A stretch of 64,000 nt of DNA from Paraspadella gotoi (GCA_051294375.1 CM119267.1:2363738-2427737); one strand, 5' to 3'; shown: positions 32,365-43,402, numbered from the stretch's first letter. The notes: generated by a model not told the origin, from the sequence alone. Translations and numbers: made by a program.

Positions 32365-32690
32365 TTATGTTTTGAAGTGAAAAGGATGGTTGTGGTTGTG
32401 ATGAGAGTGACTGACTGACTGAGATGAGATGAGACAAGAAGGGGAAGAGGAACTTGCGAGAAAAAATGAAATTGGGAATAAGGAAAAGAAAAAAAGGAAA
32501 ATAAAATAGGGAAAAGGGAAAAAGGAAAAGTGGAAAAGGAAAAAGGAAATAGGAAATGGAAAAGGGGACAAAAAGGGACAAAAAGGGAAAAAAGGGAAAA
32601 AAAGGGAAAAAAAGGGGAAAAAATGGAAAAAAGGAAATATACAGAGAGGGGGGGAAAATGGAAAGTCGAGACAGAGAGAGAGAGAGAGAG
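32362..32690 (+). repeat. Inverted repeat, left arm
   Basis: It contains GCGTTATGTT, GATGAGAGTGACTGACTGAC and AAATTGGGAATAAGG followed by A/G runs, ending GGAAAGTCGAGACAGAGAG. The same elements return in reverse complement at 33415-33911. A 25 N gap follows at 32691-32715. Confidence 0.85.
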
Positions 32691-32715
32691 NNNNNNNNNN
32701 NNNNNNNNNNNNNNN

Positions 32716-33202
32716 GAGAGAGAGAGAAAAGAGAGCGAGTAGAGATAGAGAGAAACCCAGAGAGACACCGAGATCGGAGAGAGAGAGAGAGAAACAGAGA
32801 GAGAGAGAAGAGAGTACAGAGAGAGAGAGAGAGAGAAGAGAAGAGAGAGAGAGTACGAGATCAGAGAATACGAGAGGGGATGAGAGAGAGGAGAAGTACG
32901 AACGGATCTCTGTGAGGCGGAATCAAATCAAATGAAGCCTCCGTGCGCGCGGACAAAGTCGACTACTCGATTTAACTCCTCTCTCTCTTTATTTCAATAA
33001 TTCCATAAAATCCACATTTGCTCGGGTCGAACGAACGCTCAGTTCTGTTCACTTCGGTCGGGGTCACGTTCGGGTCGGGCGGGTCGGGCGTCGTCGCTTA
33101 GCCATCAATCGTACACAGAGCCAGTAGAGAAGAGGGGCGAGAGAGAGAGAGAAGCGGGAGAGAGAGGAGAGGAGAGAGAAGAGAGAGAGAGAAGAAGGAG
33201 AT

Positions 33203-33241
<39 letters not shown>

Positions 33242-33414
33242 CGAAATCATAGAGAGAAAGAGAAGACAGAGAGAGACAGAGAGTAGGAGAGAAGAGAAAG
33301 AGAGAGAGAGAGAGAGAGACAGAAGACAGAGAGACAGAGAGACAGAGAGACAGAGACACAAGGAAAATACGGGGACATTGTTTTATGACTCGAACAGGAG
33401 GAGCATGAATCTTT
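32716..33414 (+). other. Spacer of the inverted repeat
   Basis: Interrupted GA tracts at 32716-32900 and 33125-33360 flank a GC-richer 200 bp core (32915-33110) with GTCGGGCGGGTCGGGCGTCG. The core shows no coding frame. Both GA tracts have the same strand sense, so the spacer is not itself palindromic. Confidence 0.6.
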
Positions 33415-33911
33415 TCCTATCTCTCTGTTCTACTTTCCATTTCCCGCCCCTCACCGCACCTCATCCTGTATTTTTTCCCTTTTTTCCATTTTTTTCGCCC
33501 TTTTCTCCCCCCCTTTTTTTTTTCCCTTTTTTTTTTTCTCTCCCTTTTTGTCCCTTTTTTCCTTGATTTCTCCATTTTTTTCCTTTTCCCCGTTTTCGCC
33601 TTTCCCACTTTTTTTTCCTTTTTCCCGCTTTTCCCTATTTTATTTTTCCTTTTTCCTGTCTTCTATTTTCCTTTTCCGCCGCCTTTTTTTCCTTTTTTTT
33701 TCCTTTTTTCTTTTCCCACTTTGTCCTTTTTCTCCCTTTCCCTATTTTATTTTACTTTTTTTTGTTTTTTCCTTATTCCCAATTTCCTTTTTTCTTCTCT
33801 CGCATTTCCTTTTCCCGCTTCTTGCGCATCATCTCAAATTCAGTCAGTCAGTCACTCTCATCACATAACGAACCACAACGCAATCTTTTTGCCTTCAAAG
33901 AACATAACGCT
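33415..33911 (-). repeat. Inverted repeat, right arm
   Basis: Read on the minus strand, this matches 32362-32690 in order. The GATGAGAGTGACTGACTGAC block lies at about 33841-33862 and the outer end GCGTTATGTT at about 33902-33911. The arm is about 170 bp longer, mainly through extra bases in homopolymers. Confidence 0.85.
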
Positions 33912-34228
33912 CTCTCGCTCTCCTCGTCTCATTCTCCTCTTCTCTCATCCCTCGTCTCTGCATCGTCTCTCTCTCTCGATCTCATCTCCCTCTCTCTCCG
34001 TCCCGTCTCTCTCTCTCTCGTCTGAGCTCTCTCCGTCATCCTCGATCTCTCCCTCTCTCTCTCTTCCTCCGTCTATTCCTTTCAGACTCAGGTCAAACAA
34101 GACTCAAAACACGCACTCGCTAAACCTCTACTCTGAGTGAATGATGGACGCGTCATTATTCTCCGGACGCTGACCAGAAAGCTGTCTACTGTTCCTATCT
34201 GTCTCTCTGTTTCTCTCTCTCTCTCTCA
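33912..34228 (+). repeat. CT-rich stretch
   Basis: CT words broken by CGTC, CGATC and ATCC, to 34080. Then comes a mixed stretch and a pure CT run at 34200-34227. Confidence 0.8.
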
Positions 34229-34919
34229 CACCATCGTATTTTAAATTACATTTGGGCCTCAAAAAAAAAGAAAAAAAGAAAAGAAATGGCAAAAAATGGA
34301 AATCGAATTAGTGACGTCGAGAAAAACGCGAATCCATTTGAGTGAAAAAACAAAATATGGTTTCCTTCCATTTTCGCTCGATTATGCATCACTTGATGTA
34401 CGAGGAGAATAAAAGGAAACAGATAATTATAATTAAATGAAAAAAAAAAACAATCCAAATTTATTTTAAGATTTAAATTTTGGCATTTTTTTTTCTTCAT
34501 TTTTTTCTCTTTTTTTTGTCTTTTTTATTATTTTCTTTTATTTTATTTTCTTTTCCTAAGTTTTACTTTTTTAAATTTTTTTCCCTTTCTTTTTCACCTT
34601 TCTTTTTTATTTCATCAAGTTTTGGTTTGATTTTAATTTTTTTTCTCATCCAAGTCACACGAAGAATCGAGTAAACAAATTTAATTTTAAGCTAAGTTTC
34701 AAGAAGGAAAATAATAAATTATTATTTATTGAAATAGAAACTTAATAACGGGTCCTTTGAGAAGCTTGGCTGTTAGACGAGGCTTTAAGTCAAGTCGCTA
34801 CAAATCTATATAAACAAAATCTAGTTAAAAATGTTATTTGAACTAAAGAGATTAATTGAAATTAACACGAGTGAATTTGGGAAGAGAAGGAGCGACGGGG
34901 TTCATTAATCATGAAAAAG
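34229..34919. other. AT-rich DNA with homopolymers
   Basis: T-rich and A-rich runs with no open frame of interest. It ends at an 810 bp gap. Confidence 0.6.
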
Positions 34920-35729
34920 NNNNNNNNNNNNNNNNNNNNNNNNNNNNNNNNNNNNNNNNNNNNNNNNNNNNNNNNNNNNNNNNNNNNNNNNNNNNNNNNN
35001 NNNNNNNNNNNNNNNNNNNNNNNNNNNNNNNNNNNNNNNNNNNNNNNNNNNNNNNNNNNNNNNNNNNNNNNNNNNNNNNNNNNNNNNNNNNNNNNNNNNN
35101 NNNNNNNNNNNNNNNNNNNNNNNNNNNNNNNNNNNNNNNNNNNNNNNNNNNNNNNNNNNNNNNNNNNNNNNNNNNNNNNNNNNNNNNNNNNNNNNNNNNN
35201 NNNNNNNNNNNNNNNNNNNNNNNNNNNNNNNNNNNNNNNNNNNNNNNNNNNNNNNNNNNNNNNNNNNNNNNNNNNNNNNNNNNNNNNNNNNNNNNNNNNN
35301 NNNNNNNNNNNNNNNNNNNNNNNNNNNNNNNNNNNNNNNNNNNNNNNNNNNNNNNNNNNNNNNNNNNNNNNNNNNNNNNNNNNNNNNNNNNNNNNNNNNN
35401 NNNNNNNNNNNNNNNNNNNNNNNNNNNNNNNNNNNNNNNNNNNNNNNNNNNNNNNNNNNNNNNNNNNNNNNNNNNNNNNNNNNNNNNNNNNNNNNNNNNN
35501 NNNNNNNNNNNNNNNNNNNNNNNNNNNNNNNNNNNNNNNNNNNNNNNNNNNNNNNNNNNNNNNNNNNNNNNNNNNNNNNNNNNNNNNNNNNNNNNNNNNN
35601 NNNNNNNNNNNNNNNNNNNNNNNNNNNNNNNNNNNNNNNNNNNNNNNNNNNNNNNNNNNNNNNNNNNNNNNNNNNNNNNNNNNNNNNNNNNNNNNNNNNN
35701 NNNNNNNNNNNNNNNNNNNNNNNNNNNNN
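34920..35729. other. N gap, 810 bp (largest)
   Basis: Unsequenced; frames drawn across it have no meaning. Confidence 0.99.
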
Positions 35730-35833
35730 ACTCCTTGATCGATTACGAAACACCATTAGGCGCGAAAGGTCGAATCGACGCAAAGCGACGTCGACGGAAA
35801 AGGTTAAGGGTTCTTGGCGCCGAGAATGATCTG

Positions 35834-36045
35834 TGAATGATCGATGAATTATTGGGGGGATGGGATGAATGATCGATGAATTATTGGGGGGATGGGATGA
35901 ATGATCGATGAATTATTGGGGGATGGGATGAATGATCGATAAATTTTAGTGGGATGGGATGAATTATCAACGAATTATTGGGGGTTGGAATGAATGATCG
36001 AAGAATTATTGGGGGACGGGACCCAGTGATCGATAAATTATGATC
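35834..36045 (+). repeat. 31-32 bp minisatellite
   Basis: About seven units of TGAATGATCGATGAATTATT plus GGGGGGATGGGA. Spacings are 32, 32, 31, 31, 31 and 31 bp, and the units become more diverged to the right. Each unit carries an ATCGAT site. Confidence 0.93.
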
Positions 36046-36189
36046 AAATAAAATGAATTTAAATGGTTAATGAGAATTGGGATGAATGATAAATGAATTA
36101 TTGATGAATTAATGAGAAATGATTGATAAATTAAATTCCATAATATAGAATCAAAAATCTTTTTCTTGAAAAAAAAACGATTTATTTTT

Positions 36190-36193
<4 letters not shown>

Positions 36194-36250
<57 letters not shown>

Positions 36251-36252
36251 TC
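36194..36252 (+). repeat. (CT)n microsatellite
   Basis: About 26 CT units, flanked on both sides by TTTTTAAAACT, so the array sits between short direct repeats. Confidence 0.95.
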
Positions 36253-36473
36253 TGTTTCTCTCTATTTTTAAAACTACTTCTTTAATGTAAGATCGACTAA
36301 TTGGGAGCTCAACCGTGATGAAGCAGATAAATGAATGATAAAGTTACTGATAACCGAACGCATAATCCATTAACTCCTGTTATCACAGAATCATCACAGA
36401 ATTAATGGCAGAAGTGATAATTGAATCGATGATTAAGTATCAAGAGGGAAGGACATTAGTCAAGTAAGTTGAA

Positions 36474-36474
<1 letters not shown>

Positions 36475-36508
<34 letters not shown>

Positions 36509-36714
36509 NNNNNNNNNNNNNNNNNNNNNNNNNNNNNNNNNNNNNNNNNNNNNNNNNNNNNNNNNNNNNNNNNNNNNNNNNNNNNNNNNNNNNNNNNNNN
36601 NNNNNNNNNNNNNNNNNNNNNNNNNNNNNNNNNNNNNNNNNNNNNNNNNNNNNNNNNNNNNNNNNNNNNNNNNNNNNNNNNNNNNNNNNNNNNNNNNNNN
36701 NNNNNNNNNNNNNN

Positions 36715-36747
<33 letters not shown>
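36475..36747 (+). repeat. (GA)n with N gap
   Basis: GA on both sides of the 36509-36714 gap; the gap is presumably GA. Confidence 0.95.
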
Positions 36748-36751
<4 letters not shown>

Positions 36752-36839
36752 CGGAAAATGACAGATGATTCTTCTTCGCGACAAAATTCGCCTCAAATAA
36801 GTCGTCGCGCGATCCTCGTTGCCATGACGATGAACCACG

Positions 36840-36895
36840 AGTGCTTCGTTGTTGTTGTCGTCGTTGTTATTGTTGCTGTCGTCGTTGTCTTTCCT
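36840..36895 (+). repeat. TTG/TCG trinucleotide tract
   Basis: GTTGTTGTTGTCGTCG words with TATTG and CTG breaks. Confidence 0.85.
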
Positions 36896-37073
36896 TTTTT
36901 TGGAGTTAATGTTTAGTTTATGCTTTAGTTTTGTTTAATAAAGTTTTGTCTTTTTCATCAAATAGATTTAATTAGTTACTATAAAAAGAAAAAAACGACA
37001 ACAACAACAAATATAAACCTATTAGTGTTGTCGTGATGTCGTTTTCGTCATCGTCGCTGACGTCGTCATTTTT

Positions 37074-37098
37074 TCATCCGTTGGTTTTGTTTTCATAT

Positions 37099-37141
<43 letters not shown>

Positions 37142-37216
37142 CTTCAGAGTCCGAGTTGTCGTTTTTAATTATGTTGGCGTCAGTGAAATGAGAATGTACG
37201 CTGATGTCCTTATCTT
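37074..37216 (-). CDS. Candidate terminal exon with poly-Asp tail
   Basis: On the minus strand a pyrimidine tract and CCTCATTCAG form a good acceptor at 37217. The next 143 bases are open and end in TGA: DKDISVHSHFTDANIIKNDN, then SDSEV, thirteen Asp, then EYENKTNG. A Ser/Asp/Glu patch in front of poly-Asp is typical of acidic nuclear or chaperone-like tails and makes a casein-kinase-2-like context. The Asp run is simply a (GTC)n microsatellite read backwards, and no upstream exon or AATAAA close downstream was found. Coding is possible but unproven. Confidence 0.25.
37100..37141 (+). repeat. (TCG)n microsatellite
   Basis: Fourteen pure TCG/GTC units inside the candidate exon. Confidence 0.95.
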
Positions 37217-37249
37217 CTGAATGAGGGAGTGGGAATAACAAGAGAAGAC

Positions 37250-37440
37250 GAAGTAGAGAGGAGGAGGAGAGTAAGGGAGAAGAGCAGAGAGAGAGGACGC
37301 AGAGCAGAGAGGAGAGAAGAGAGAGAAAAGAGCAGAAGAGAGAGTATTGACGAGCTCGAAACACAATACGCAGCCAGTACGTCTCCCAGTGATCAAACGT
37401 TATTCTTATTAGGCATGAGAGAGAGAGAGAGAGAGAGAGT
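37250..37440 (+). repeat. GA-rich tract
   Basis: GAGAGGAG/AGAGAG words to 37345, about 65 bases of mixed sequence, then a pure GA run at 37418-37439. Confidence 0.8.
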
Positions 37441-37557
37441 AAAGGTGGAGCATCTTAATCTCTAATGCGATTGATAATCGGATTTCGTCGTCGACGGAAG
37501 AAGAGAAAATCTGCAGCAGAAAGACGAGATCGATTCTACCGATTTTAGATATGAATA

Positions 37558-37836
37558 ATGAAGAATGGAATTGAGAAAAAAAGGAGGAAGAGAGAAAAGG
37601 GGAAAAAAAGAGAAATGAAAAAGGAGGAAACAAAAATGGAGGAAAAAAGAGGAAAAACAATGGAGGAAAGAAAAGAAAAAAGTAGGGAAAAAAATGGAGA
37701 AAAAAAGGAGGAAAAAAAAGAGGAAAGAAAGGAAAAAAGAAATGAAAAAAGAAAGAAAGAAAAAAGGAGAAAGAAAAAAGGAGGAAAGAAAAAAGGAGGA
37801 AAGAAAAATGGAGAACCAGAGAGTTCAAGGTGTTGA
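37558..37836 (+). repeat. Polypurine minisatellite-like tract
   Basis: GGAGGAAAAAAGAGG and AATGGAGGAAA words resemble the array at 40720-42130. The strand is nearly T-free, and the long frames are artefacts. Confidence 0.85.
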
Positions 37837-37910
37837 GCCGCTTGATGACGTGACTGAACAAGAATGAAACATGTAAATTAAGCTCAGATACACTAATTGT
37901 AGGAAAAAGG

Positions 37911-37988
37911 AAGAAAAAAATAAAGAAAGAAAGAAAGAGAGAAAGAAAGAAAGAATGAAAGAAAGAAAGAGAAAAAGAAAAAAAATAA
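37911..37988 (+). repeat. GAAA tetranucleotide tract
   Basis: GAAAGAAAGAAAG with GAGA and ATGA breaks. Confidence 0.9.
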
Positions 37989-38242
37989 AGAAACAGAGCT
38001 TCGTTTGTTTACCCCATACTTTGTTAAAAAAAAAAAAGATTTTTTTTCCACAAGAAAAAAGTATTATTGTTTTACAACTTAAGATGCAAATAAGTTTATT
38101 TTATTAATTAAATAATATTTTTATTTTGATAATGATTTTAATTTATAATTATTACTCTTTCGTAGACGAAAGATGAAGAGTTCAAACTTCAATATGAAAA
38201 TCACAAAAGATTAAGAGGAGGATGTGGGATGTGGGAATGAGG

Positions 38243-38250
38243 TCACGTGA
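38243..38250. promoter_or_regulatory. E-box TCACGTGA
   Basis: Eight-base palindrome in the context GGTCACGTGATTTGG, fitting the USF/MITF/TFEB type. No gene is next to it. Confidence 0.25.
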
Positions 38251-38472
38251 TTTGGAGTTTTGGGTCAGTTCCGGTTCCATCGAATCTCGATCGTCTGGAC
38301 AGAAAGACGCGGGTCAGTTGATTCAGGGAAGACGAGAACAAGTCTGATGAAGAAGATGGAATCTTAGACGAAGATGGAATCGAAGAATGAGCAAAGATTT
38401 CTCAAGACGAAGTCGATTCTGGATGAAATTCGCAAATGGAGAATCAGATCAGAGAAGGAAATGGGGGGGGTC

Positions 38473-38473
<1 letters not shown>

Positions 38474-38541
<68 letters not shown>
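38474..38541 (+). repeat. (GA)n microsatellite
   Basis: About 34 uninterrupted GA units after a G8 run. Confidence 0.97.
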
Positions 38542-38545
<4 letters not shown>

Positions 38546-38675
38546 TAAGAAGAGATTTAGGGTAAAAACGGGCCAATTTTATTTTCTTTTTTTTTTGTTC
38601 ATTAATTTTTATAAAGTTAACAATAATAGTATTTTTTTATTCATTTTTATCTGAAATGTGTGGATAAGGCGCTAA

Positions 38676-38712
38676 GTGTAATACTAATAGTAATACTAAT
38701 AGTAATACTAGA
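38676..38712 (+). repeat. 12 bp repeat
   Basis: Three units of TAATACTAATAG. Confidence 0.85.
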
Positions 38713-38924
38713 ATTCGCTCTAAATGGCCACAAATGTTTTTTAAAGGGATTTATCTTTTGACTCCGTTTCCTTAATTTTGAAAGGGAAAGGGATTAATTT
38801 CTCACTCCTTTCCTCTAATTTAAAAAAAGGAAAGGATGAATCTCTTTCGGCAGCTGTGACGCGATGGCGATAATCTGGACCGAGTCACTTTGGTCTTTTG
38901 TTTCCGAAGACAAAATGGAGGATC

Positions 38925-39290
38925 TGGAGGAAAGAAGGAAAAAGGAGGAAAAGGGAAAAAAAGAGGAGGAGAAAATAGGAGAAGAAAAAAGGAGGAAGAA
39001 AAAAGAGGAAAAGAAGAGAAAAAAGAAGGAAGAGAAAAAAAAGAATAGGAGGAGAAAAAAAGGAGAAAGAGGAAAGAGGAAGAAAAAAGAGAAAAAAAAG
39101 GAGGAAGGGGAAAATAGAAGAGGAGGAGAAAAATAGGAGAAGAAAAAAGGAGGAAGAAAAAATAGGAAAAGAAGAAGAAAGAAATAAAGAAGGAAAGAAG
39201 GAAAGAAAAAAGAAAGAAAAAAGAAAGAAAGAAAGAAACAAAAAAGAAAAAGAAAAAGAGTCAAAAGGAGAAAAGGAAAGAGCATCAACA
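38925..39290 (+). repeat. Polypurine tract
   Basis: GGAGGAAGAAAAAAGAGG words, then AAAGAAAGAAAG. Frames on both strands are compositional. Confidence 0.88.
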
Positions 39291-39293
39291 ACC

Positions 39294-39345
<52 letters not shown>
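39294..39345 (+). repeat. (GA)n microsatellite
   Basis: 26 GA units. Confidence 0.97.
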
Positions 39346-39350
<5 letters not shown>

Positions 39351-40300
39351 TTTCAAGTCTGCGCATTATCCGGATTCCCTCCAAAATATTCACCGTGGAA
39401 GGAGGTTTTCTCCTGATGCGAAAGTCAAGGGAAGTTGAGGAAAAAAGGAAAAATTGAAAAGAATAAAAGAAAAAAAAGATTAAAAAAGATTAAAAGATTA
39501 AAAGATTAAAATATGCGAGACCAAAAGAAGATTAAATCTTCGTCCAATAATAAAAAAAATTTTAGATATAAAATTGATAAGAAAAGCTTTCAGCGAAAAT
39601 TTAAACAAATAGGATGATAAGTAATGTAATGTAAATGGTCCAGTAGATAGACCAAATAGTTTGCCTCTCTTGCTACTGTAGCGACAGACAACGAACGACA
39701 AAGAATGAAAATAAAAAGGACTAAGATAAAAGCATTAAAACAAAAAATGAAATTTTTAAAATAATTTCAATGTGTTCAGCTAAAGTTCTTTTGCTGAGAA
39801 TGAAATAAAAAATGAATAAAAGCTTTTTTCAAAGCAGAAATGAACTAGATCCCTAAAATGATGTAAATAGATTTAAAACAAACGAGAAGGAGAATTTCTA
39901 AAAAAATTTCATTGCCACTTTTTTTGCTGAAACTAAGGCTTAGTTACACAAACTTAGTACTGTATAAATTTAATACTTATAAAAGTTAACCTTTCATTCT
40001 CTATATCTGCGATCCTCAGATAAAATACTGAATCCAGAAAATTAAACAGAAATTTCTCGGAATGTAAATTATGTCAAATTTTCCCAATTGCACACAATGT
40101 TGTGCTCAATGTGCGGAGCACAGGAAATATGCGAATTCACCAAAAAACTAAAACAAATGACGAAATGAAAAAAAAAAAGGAAATCTAAAAAAAGAAGTAA
40201 AAAACAAAATAAAAAAGAGAAGAAAATAAAAAACAGAGAAAACTTTGATTGAAGTTCGACTAAGAGAAAAGATAAAGAAACAAAAGGGGAAAATTGGAAT
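39346..40300. other. AT/A-rich non-coding DNA
   Basis: A-rich DNA with GATTAAAAGATTAAAA words at 39475-39512. A CACAATGTTGTGCTCAATGTGCGGAGCACAGG stretch (about 40091-40123) offers a GTGCTC/GAGCAC hairpin. Nothing codes here. Confidence 0.55.

Positions 40301-40301
<1 letters not shown>

Positions 40302-40345
<44 letters not shown>
40302..40345 (+). repeat. (GAC)n microsatellite
   Basis: Fourteen CGA/GAC units. Confidence 0.95.
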
Positions 40346-40384
40346 TCTCAGGGCTTTGGTCGGGGGAATTCGGGTTGATAAAAT

Positions 40385-40438
40385 CCGAGAGAGAGAGGAG
40401 AGAGAGAGAACGATGAGAGAGAGAGAGAGAGAGAGAAA
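40385..40438 (+). repeat. GA tract
   Basis: GA repeat with AGGAG and ACGATG breaks. Confidence 0.9.
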
Positions 40439-40719
40439 ACCCAGACAAAATTACAAAAGTTATACACGGATAAAAATACAGAGAAACCGACTAAATAATA
40501 ATATTAAAACGTAAACAGCTAAGAAACCATTCAAACGTAAAAAGAAATATATTAAAAAACAGGCTATAACTCAAAACAAAAGACAGACAAAACCGACAGA
40601 CGGATGGTCAAATGGAGAAAGAAAGACTCGCGAAAGAAAATCTCATAAAAGCGTGAGGATCTCACGGGAAAAACAAAATGATGCGAAGAGAGAAAACGAC
40701 ACAAAAGAAAATGAGAAAT

Positions 40720-42130
40720 GAAAAAAAGAGAGAGGAGGCGCCAAGGAGAAACGGAATGGGGTGAAAGAAAAAAAAGGAAAGAGAGGAAAGTGGAGGAAAG
40801 AAAAGAGAAAAGGGGGGAAAAATGGAGGAAAAGAAAGAAGAGGGGCGCCAAAGAGAACGGAATGGGGGGAAAAAAAAAGGGAGGAAAGTGGAGGAAGAAA
40901 AGAGAAAAGGGGAAAAAAATGGAGAAAGAAAGAAAGAGAGGGGAGGCGCAAGGAGAGAAACGGAATGAAAGAAAAAAAAGAAAAGAGAGGAAAGTGGAGG
41001 AAGAAAAGAGAAAAGGGGGGAAAAATGGAGGAAAGAAAGAAGAGGAGGAGGGCGCCAAGGAGAAACGGAATGGGGAAAGAAAAAAAAAGAAAAGAGAGGA
41101 AAGTGGAGGAAAGAAAAGAGAAAAGGGGAAAAATGGAGGAAAGAAAGAAAGAGAGAGGAGGCGCCAAGGAGAAACGGAATGGGGAAAGAAAAAAAAGGGA
41201 GGAAAGAAAAAAGAAAAGAGGGAAAATAGAGGAAAGAAAAGAGAAAAGAGGGAAAAATGGAGGAAAGAAAAAGAGAGAGGGGAAAAGGGAGGAAAGAAAA
41301 GAGAAAAGAGGGAAAATGGAGGAAAAAAAGAGAAAAGAGGGAAAAATGGAGCAAAGAAAAAGAGAGAGGGGAAAAGGAGGAAAGAAAAGAGAAAAGAGGG
41401 AAAATGGAGGAGAAAAAAAGGGAGGGGGGAAAAGGGAAGAAGAATGAGGAAAAAAGGAGGAAAGAAAAAATAATAGAGAGGAAAATGGAGGAAAGAAAAG
41501 AGAAAAGAGGGAAAAATGGAGGAAAGAAAAAGAGAGAGTGGGAAAGGGAGGAAAGAAAAGAGAATAGGGGGAAAAATGGAGGAAAGAAAAAGAGAGAGGG
41601 GGAAAGGGAGGAAGAAAGAGAAAAAATGGAGGAAAGAAAAAAAGAATAGAGAGGAAAATGGAAGAAAGAAAAGAGAAAAGAACAAAAAATTGAGGAAAGA
41701 AAAAGAGAGAGGGGGAAAAGGGAGAAAAGAAAAAAGAAAAGAAGGAAAATAGAGGAAAGAAAAAAGAGAGGGGAAAAGGAAGGAAGAAAGAGAAAAAATG
41801 AAGGAAAGAAAAAATAATAGAGAGGAAAATGGACGAAAGAAAAGAGAAAAGAGTGAAAAATGGAGGATAGAAAAAGAGAGAGGGGGAAAGGGAGGAAGAA
41901 AGAGAAAAAATTGGAGGAAAGAAAAAAATAATAGAGAGGAAAATGGACGAAAGAAAAGAGAAGAGGGAAAAATGGAGGATAGAAAAAGAGAGAGGGGGAC
42001 AAGGGAGGAAAGAAAAAAGAAAAGAAAGAAATGGAGAAAAGAAAAAAAGAGGGAGAAAGGGGAGGAAGAAAGAGAAAAAAATGGAGGAAAGAAAAAAAAT
42101 AGAGAGGAAAATGGAGGAAAGACAATGAAG
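40720..42130 (+). repeat. Polypurine minisatellite, 1.4 kb
   Basis: In the left third (40733-41200) units carry GGCGCCAAGGAGAAACGGAA at 40737, 40854, 40948, 41047 and 41160, a spacing of about 92-118 bp. The rest is made of AAAATGGAGGAAAGAAAAG and AGAGGGGGAAAGGGAGG words. T and C are rare on the plus strand. Two minus-strand frames of 532 and 643 codons run through it in different phases, which shows that they reflect a strand lacking stop codons rather than a gene. Confidence 0.92.
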
Positions 42131-42199
42131 ACGGCGACATCATCGAGAGACTTCGGTGACATGACGTGATCATGTGAACAACAAACTTAAAAGTTAAAA

Positions 42200-42436
42200 G
42201 AGAGAGAAAGAGAGAGAGAAAGAGAGAAAGAGAGAGAANNNNNNNNNNNNNNNNNNNNNNNNNNNNNNNNNNNNNNNNNNNNNNNNNNNNNNNNNNNNNN
42301 NNNNNNNNNNNNNNNNNNNNNNNNNNNNNNNNNNNNNNNNNNNNNNNNNNNNNNNNNNNNNNNNNNNNNNNNNNNNNNNNNNNNNNNNNNNNNNNNNNNN
42401 NNNNNNNNNNNNNNNNNNNNNNNNNNNNNNNNNNNN

Positions 42437-42470
<34 letters not shown>
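42200..42470 (+). repeat. GA tract with N gap
   Basis: GA/GAAA repeats on both sides of the 42239-42436 gap. Confidence 0.93.
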
Positions 42471-42471
<1 letters not shown>

Positions 42472-42624
42472 TGTAGAAGAAGAATGGAAAATGTTTGTTG
42501 TGGAGGCGATAGACGTATTTGAAATAAGAAAAAAGAAAGAAAAAAAGGGAAAAATATTGGAAATAATAATAGTAGAAAAGTCGGAAGCAGCAAAATTTAA
42601 GAAGAAACCTGCATTTTGCCGCAT

Positions 42625-42668
42625 TTGTCGTATTTTGCCGCATTTTGCCGCAATTTCGCCGCGTTTTC
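42625..42668 (+). repeat. TTTTGCCGCA decamer array
   Basis: CATTTTGCCG, CATTTGTCGT, ATTTTGCCGC and ATTTCGCCGC words, four to five units of 10-11 bp. Confidence 0.7.
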
Positions 42669-42689
42669 GCCTCATTTTTGAGCCATCTT

Positions 42690-42830
42690 TTCTCGCCAAA
42701 AGAAAAGAAAAAAATTAAAAGAGAAAATCAAAAAAAGAAAGGAAAAGAGAAAAAGAAAAAGAAAAGAAAAGAAGAAAGAAGAGGGGAAAAGGAAAAAAGA
42801 AAAAAAAGGAAAAGCGGAATGAAAAGAAGT
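42690..42830 (+). repeat. Polypurine tract
   Basis: AAAAGAAAAG/GGAAAAG words. Confidence 0.85.
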
Positions 42831-42863
42831 TTCACTAATTTTCCGAATGACCTTCGCTCAGTC

Positions 42864-42873
42864 GTCACGTGAC
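42864..42873. promoter_or_regulatory. E-box GTCACGTGAC
   Basis: Ten-base palindrome identical to the core of the vertebrate CLEAR element, in a single copy. No gene neighbour supports function. Confidence 0.25.
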
Positions 42874-43139
42874 AAAAATTAGATCGAATGGAGCGAATAT
42901 TATTTTGGTGAAAGTGAAATTTAATCACTTGTCTTATTTTTACTCAATTTTGATATTTTTTAATATAAGTATATTCAATTGTATTTTCATAGGCTTTCAA
43001 ATCGGTCATATTTTTTTCAAAACGCTTCATTAAAAATTAAATTCAGAAAATAAGTTAGTTTTTAGGTTAATAAATGAAATTAGGGTATATAATAAGGGTT
43101 AAGAAATACTTTGGTCAACGTTCGGGATTAAGATGAGGT

Positions 43140-43345
43140 TTTGATGAATTTAGTTGATGAATATGGATTAGGAGCTAAGATTAAGGATTAGGGTAAAGGA
43201 TTAGGGTGAAGGATTAGAGTTAAGGATGATAGATTAGAATTTAGGATTAGGATAAAATTAGATATTAAATAAAGTAGTTACTAAGAGATTAGAGTTAAAT
43301 TTCATAAAAAAATTAAATTAAGATTAAGGTATTAGAAACATAAAT
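43140..43345 (+). repeat. Degenerate GATTAGGGTAAAG repeat
   Basis: GGATTAGGGT, GGATTAGAGT and GGATTAGGAT words recur about every 12-14 bp in AT-rich DNA. They are TTAGGG-like by eye but too degenerate and irregular for telomere sequence. Confidence 0.6.
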
Positions 43346-43402
43346 GTGGCGCATTCGGAAAATAGCGCCCTTAACTCATTTTCACTACAAAAGTTTTTAT
43401 TT

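Noticed and set aside
40564-42593. Minus-strand frames of 532 and 643 codons
   Set aside because: They run in different phases over the same polypurine minisatellite. A C/T-only strand cannot contain TAA, TAG or TGA, so length carries no coding information. The peptides are F/S/L/P only, and one frame crosses an N gap.
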